Position numbers and translations under genes: made by a program
Shown here: piece after piece, positions 61,333 through 64,000 of the stretch
Numbering within the stretch: the stretch's first letter is position 1
Layout: every line of letters starts with the position of its first letter
Notes under the pieces: generated by a model
Database searches by the model: none
Seen by the model: the letters and a program-made list of their open reading frames with translations, nothing else
Told to the model about the DNA's origin: nothing
Assembly: GCF_001715295.1 (NCBI RefSeq)
Contig: NZ_MDKB01000005.1
Location: forward strand, 435,645-499,644
From: Streptomyces griseus
GTDB taxonomy: Bacteria; Actinomycetota; Actinomycetes; Streptomycetales; Streptomycetaceae
Length of the DNA stretch: 64,000 nucleotides
Direction: 5' to 3'

Positions 61333-61346
61333 TGACAACGTTGTCA
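61333..61346. promoter_or_regulatory. LacI-type operator upstream of GH92
   Basis: TGACAACGTTGTCA is a perfect 14-bp palindrome 30 bases upstream of the GH92 start. Its shape and central CG are typical of LacI/GalR-family operators at streptomycete sugar-use genes. No LacI gene is in the window. The rest of the 376-base gap up to 61679 holds nothing else I can support. Confidence 0.75.
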
Positions 61347-61679
61347 CTCTGTTCGATGGCACCGTAACCCCCGATCGGCCCGGATGTCACCGGTTGAGCG
61401 GGGGCAACTTGCGCACATAGTTTGCGTCGGATCGTGGACCCGGTCTCACCCGCTGACCACACCGCTCAGGAGGGCTGGAGTACGACCATCGGCCCGAAGT
61501 CGTCAGTACATGCGCCGAGCGATGTGAACTGGCACCCCGTCATGCAGGTGTCCGACTACGCCGGGCCCGGCAGGCCCTGGTCGTCCGGCGACAGGTTTCC
61601 TAGCCGGACCGTTCGTGACGAGTGGAAGACTGCCGGACCCGAACCGCCTGGATCAGGACCGCCTTGTGGTCACGTGGAC

Positions 61680-62217
61680 CTACTCCAGGATGTCGTCGTT
61701 GGATGCGAAGGAGTGCTCGTCAGCGGGAAGCTGCGGGAAGTATTCGGTTTCCGTCTGCCCGGTGAGGACTGCCGACAAGAAGGTCGAGCACTGGGTGTCG
61801 TGGTGTTCCCGAAGCGGCCCGCGGCCTTCGTTGAACATCACTGTCCACTCGTCGGGCTTCTGTTCGGGTTCGGCAAGCCAGTACAGGTAGGCACCGCTGC
61901 CCTCGATGGAGGCCCAGGGGATCACCCGGACACCACTGGTTCGAATCTGGTCGGGGACGGGCCCGGTCTCCCAGAGGGCGGCGAGGACCTCGGCGCGTTC
62001 CGCGGCCGCGGCGAGGAGGTTGTAGTCCTCGTCGGGACATGCGGGGTCGAGGAGCCGGACGGACTCGTCGAAGAGACCCTCCATACGTTTCGACGAGTTG
62101 TCGGTAATCGGTGGGCACGGGTGTCCCGAGCTCCTGCTCGACTGCCTGCCAGTCACGTGGGTGGCGAGGCTGGGACGAGGGGATCAGTTCGACGAGGCGC
62201 TCCACCGCTGGGTGCAT
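61680..62217 (-). pseudogene. SUKH/SMI1-KNR4 family gene with one frameshift
   Basis: From the ATG at 62217 the frame reads MHPAVERLVELIP, then WQAVEQELGTPVPTDYRQLVETYGG, the SUKH start. At about 62085 the frame shifts by one base and continues GLFDESVRLLDPACPDEDYNLLAAAAERAEVL, then IPWASIEGSGAYLYWL and the end at 61680. The sequence on both sides is well kept, so the break is recent or a sequencing error. SUKH proteins are often immunity proteins for polymorphic toxins. No toxin gene lies directly beside it here. Confidence 0.85.
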
Positions 62218-62512
62218 GTCCGGGCTTCTTCCGCTGTTGGCCTGGATCCGTTTGGGGACGTGCAGGATAGTGACGAGGTTGGTGGTGCCACCGCCTTCGT
62301 AAGGGGTGAAGCTGAAACCCTTGTTGCCTCTGGCTACGATGGTGAGACGTCCCGGACCCTGGAAACCCCTCTCACCGAGGGCGAGTCCGGCACCTAACGG
62401 TCCACCCTCACCCCGCCTCCGGCCAGGGCCCCGCCACGGGTGACCTGCTCCTGGGTGGCCGCACCTGCGGTCACCCAGGCGTGCCCCTCGCTCATCCAAG
62501 GAACCAACGCAC

Positions 62513-63031
62513 GTGGTACGCCTCAACCAGTCCAGCAACCCTCGTTCGGTCGTCGTCCAGACCTCGGGCACGGACTGGGGCGCCCGTGCCGCAGTGCAGC
62601 GGCGGAACAGCGGCGCCGAGTCCCCCATACCCAAGCGGCAGCCCGCGAAGATCAAGGCGTTGCAGCAGACCATCGGGGTGGCCGGCTCGGCCATCAAAAG
62701 GAAGCGCTGGCACGAGGCGCGCTACGCGCTCAGCCGGGCTCGGGCGCTCACCAACGCCCTCCCCACCAACGTGGCCGTCCAGGAACGCGAGAAGCTCTCG
62801 GCGCCCCGCAAGAAGTACGCGGCGCGCAACACACCGGCCGCGAAGAACGCCAGGCAGGCGAAGGCGGCGCCGACCAAGCGTGCGGGCGGGAAGAACCCCG
62901 CCCCGAAGAAGTCCACGGCGAAGAAGGCAGCGCAGAATCATAAGCCCGGGCCCGTCCGCGATCTCGGTGACCGTTTCATCGACCGTGCGGCCCTCGGTTA
63001 CGCCCCCACGGGCAAGACAAAAGGACCCTGA
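62513..63031 (+). CDS. Lys/Ala-rich basic protein, unknown
   Basis: The 172-residue product from a GTG start has a mildly basic first half with a helical segment (IKRKRWHEARYALSRARALTNAL). A tail rich in Ala, Lys and Pro follows (about 98-145), like histone H1 or HupS tails, then a short end RFIDRAALGYAPTG. AAGGAA lies upstream. It may bind nucleic acid through the tail, but the rest matches nothing I know. Confidence 0.5.
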   Translation: MVRLNQSSNPRSVVVQTSGTDWGARAAVQRRNSGAESPIPKRQPAKIKALQQTIGVAGSAIKRKRWHEARYALSRARALTNALPTNVAVQEREKLSAPRKKYAARNTPAAKNARQAKAAPTKRAGGKNPAPKKSTAKKAAQNHKPGPVRDLGDRFIDRAALGYAPTGKTKGP

Positions 63032-63086
63032 GCACGGCGAAGGCGTGCCGCCTGCCGCTCCCGCAGTCGGCACGCCCTCAAGTTGC

Positions 63087-63272
63087 TCAGCACTCCGACG
63101 CGAACCGCACGAACCGTCCCCAGCCTTCGCGGTCCATCGCGAGGGCTGGACGGGTCACGTCCTTGGAGTCCCGTACGTGGATGGCCTGCTCGGTGACGGC
63201 GACCTCTACGCAGTCGTCGCCCGAGCTACCGCTGTAGCTCGACTTGAACCAGGCGAGTTCCGTCATGCCCAT
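63087..63272 (-). CDS. DUF397 protein, copy 2
   Basis: The 61-residue product carries the DUF397 signature AWFKSSYSGSSGDDCVEVAV, then VHVRDSKDVTRPA, and ends WGRFVRFASEC. It overlaps the upstream XRE gene by 10 bases. It differs from copy 1 at about a quarter of positions. The role is as for copy 1: probable antagonist of the linked regulator. Confidence 0.95.
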   Translation of the reverse strand: MGMTELAWFKSSYSGSSGDDCVEVAVTEQAIHVRDSKDVTRPALAMDREGWGRFVRFASEC

Positions 63273-64000
63273 GTCTCTCCTCGCAGTCGCTCCAGCAAGG
63301 CCCGGGAGTCTTTGGGGTGCAGGGCCTGCGACCGCAGTGTGTCATAGCGCTGCTGGAGGACTCTCACCTCTTTCGAGTCACCAATCAGCCGCCCGCTTTC
63401 CTGGCCCTCGGAGTACGCGAGTCGACGCCCTTCCAGGGTCTCCAGCAGACGCAAGGGCCCATCCATGCACGAGTGGTACTCGGCTTCCAAGGGCATGATC
63501 TGCAACGCCACATTGCGAGGCAACGTGCGCTCCAGAACGTAGCTCAGCTGCTCCCGCCAAACCTCGGCCCCGCCCAGCCTGCGTCGCAGGACCGCTTCCT
63601 CAATGATGAAGTGGAACGGAACTGTCGGACGCTCGGACAGCATTCGCTGCCGCTCCATCCTCGCCGCGACCTGAGCCTCCAACTGCTCATCCGTCAGCAG
63701 CGGAATCCGGTTCTCGAAGAGTGCCCGCGCATAGCCCTCCGACTGCAACAACCCCGGCACCAGCCGGCACTCGTACGTGGACAGGCTCACCGCTTCCCGC
63801 TCCAGCCGTGCCCACCGCCGGAACCACGCCGCGAGTCCGGCCTCGCCCCGGGTGAGATGCCGGGCGGCCTTCCGCAGCGCCCCCGTGTTCCCGGTCGCCT
63901 CCTCCGCATGCTCCACGAACACCTCGTCCGCCATCCGGCGCCCCAACTCCACCGACTCCACCGTGTGTTTGGAGTACCGGACCCGCTCGCCGAACTCGGT
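63263..64000 (-). CDS. XRE-family DUF5753 regulator, copy 2, 5' end outside window
   Basis: The visible 246 residues begin inside the helix-turn-helix (FGERVRYSKHTVESVELGRRMADE) and cover the whole DUF5753 domain. The first 120 visible residues are nearly identical to copy 1, and DNA identity there exceeds 90 percent by eye. The ligand-type half diverges more. The start lies beyond base 64000. Confidence 0.93.
   Translation of the reverse strand, partial: TEFGERVRYSKHTVESVELGRRMADEVFVEHAEEATGNTGALRKAARHLTRGEAGLAAWFRRWARLEREAVSLSTYECRLVPGLLQSEGYARALFENRIPLLTDEQLEAQVAARMERQRMLSERPTVPFHFIIEEAVLRRRLGGAEVWREQLSYVLERTLPRNVALQIMPLEAEYHSCMDGPLRLLETLEGRRLAYSEGQESGRLIGDSKEVRVLQQRYDTLRSQALHPKDSRALLERLRGETWA

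Overview
The window is very GC-rich (third positions almost saturated with G/C), uses GTG and TTG starts, and carries DUF397/XRE-DUF5753 pairs, an ESX locus with EccB/C/D and mycosin, and secreted GH76/GH92 mannan hydrolases. Together these point to a Streptomyces or close streptomycete chromosome, probably an accessory-rich arm region. This is inferred from gene content; no rRNA or tRNA was seen.

Layout. (1) 1-2640: a partial TIR-transmembrane-WD40 protein and an upstream two-helix membrane partner, both on the minus strand. (2) 2752-15033: core of a type VII (ESX) secretion system: a beta-helix/double-AAA EccA-like ATPase (-), a mycosin whose catalytic residues are all replaced (+), EccC with three FtsK-type ATPase domains (-), EccD (+) and EccB (+). 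No eccE is visible. (3) 15297-38141: a plus-strand substrate operon of small helical ESX-like proteins, a 729-aa PPE-like protein with a Gly-rich repeat tail, an SseB-like accessory protein, a YbaB-like protein, another small helical protein, and an uninterrupted 18-kb gene for a 6,014-aa toxin-like protein. That giant has a CpnT-like N-terminus, a Gly/Ala/Lys repeat, an OTU-like but Cys-less region, two tandem modules of TcdA/TcdB-like glycosyltransferase plus His/Cys domain (the order seen in clostridial toxins), and a zincin (HExxH) tip. Directly downstream lie a decayed copy of the last His/Cys module and a different C-terminal end, which look like a displaced tip.

(4) 38.7-47.9 kb: a golvesin-like membrane-anchored protein, a DUF2975/YozG-type regulator pair with an inverted-repeat operator in its promoter, an FKBP isomerase, a DUF397/XRE pair with a broken divergent HATPase gene, LysR with DUF4267 and an intervening LysR-type box, and several small membrane proteins. 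(5) 47.9-55.8 kb: an FAD amine oxidase, a GH76 mannanase, and a divergent pair of an alpha/beta hydrolase and a caspase-NTPase-TPR protein that resembles a bacterial conflict or cell-death module. (6) 56-64 kb: a DUF6357-like protein, a GH92 mannosidase behind a LacI-type palindrome, a frameshifted SUKH/SMI1 immunity-type gene, a Lys/Ala-rich basic protein, and a second DUF397/XRE pair in direct orientation to the first.

How they may work together. EccB, EccC and EccD would form the membrane channel, with EccC as motor and the pseudo-mycosin as structural cap. The EccA-like ATPase would handle substrates. The giant protein is the likely main cargo. The GT-then-His/Cys order suggests autoproteolytic release of glycosyltransferase effectors by analogy with TcdB and MARTX. 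The displaced tip suggests the C-terminus is exchanged by recombination. Several gene remnants (HATPase, cupin, carboxylesterase, sialidase, SUKH, toxin tip) show that the right half of the window is turning over.
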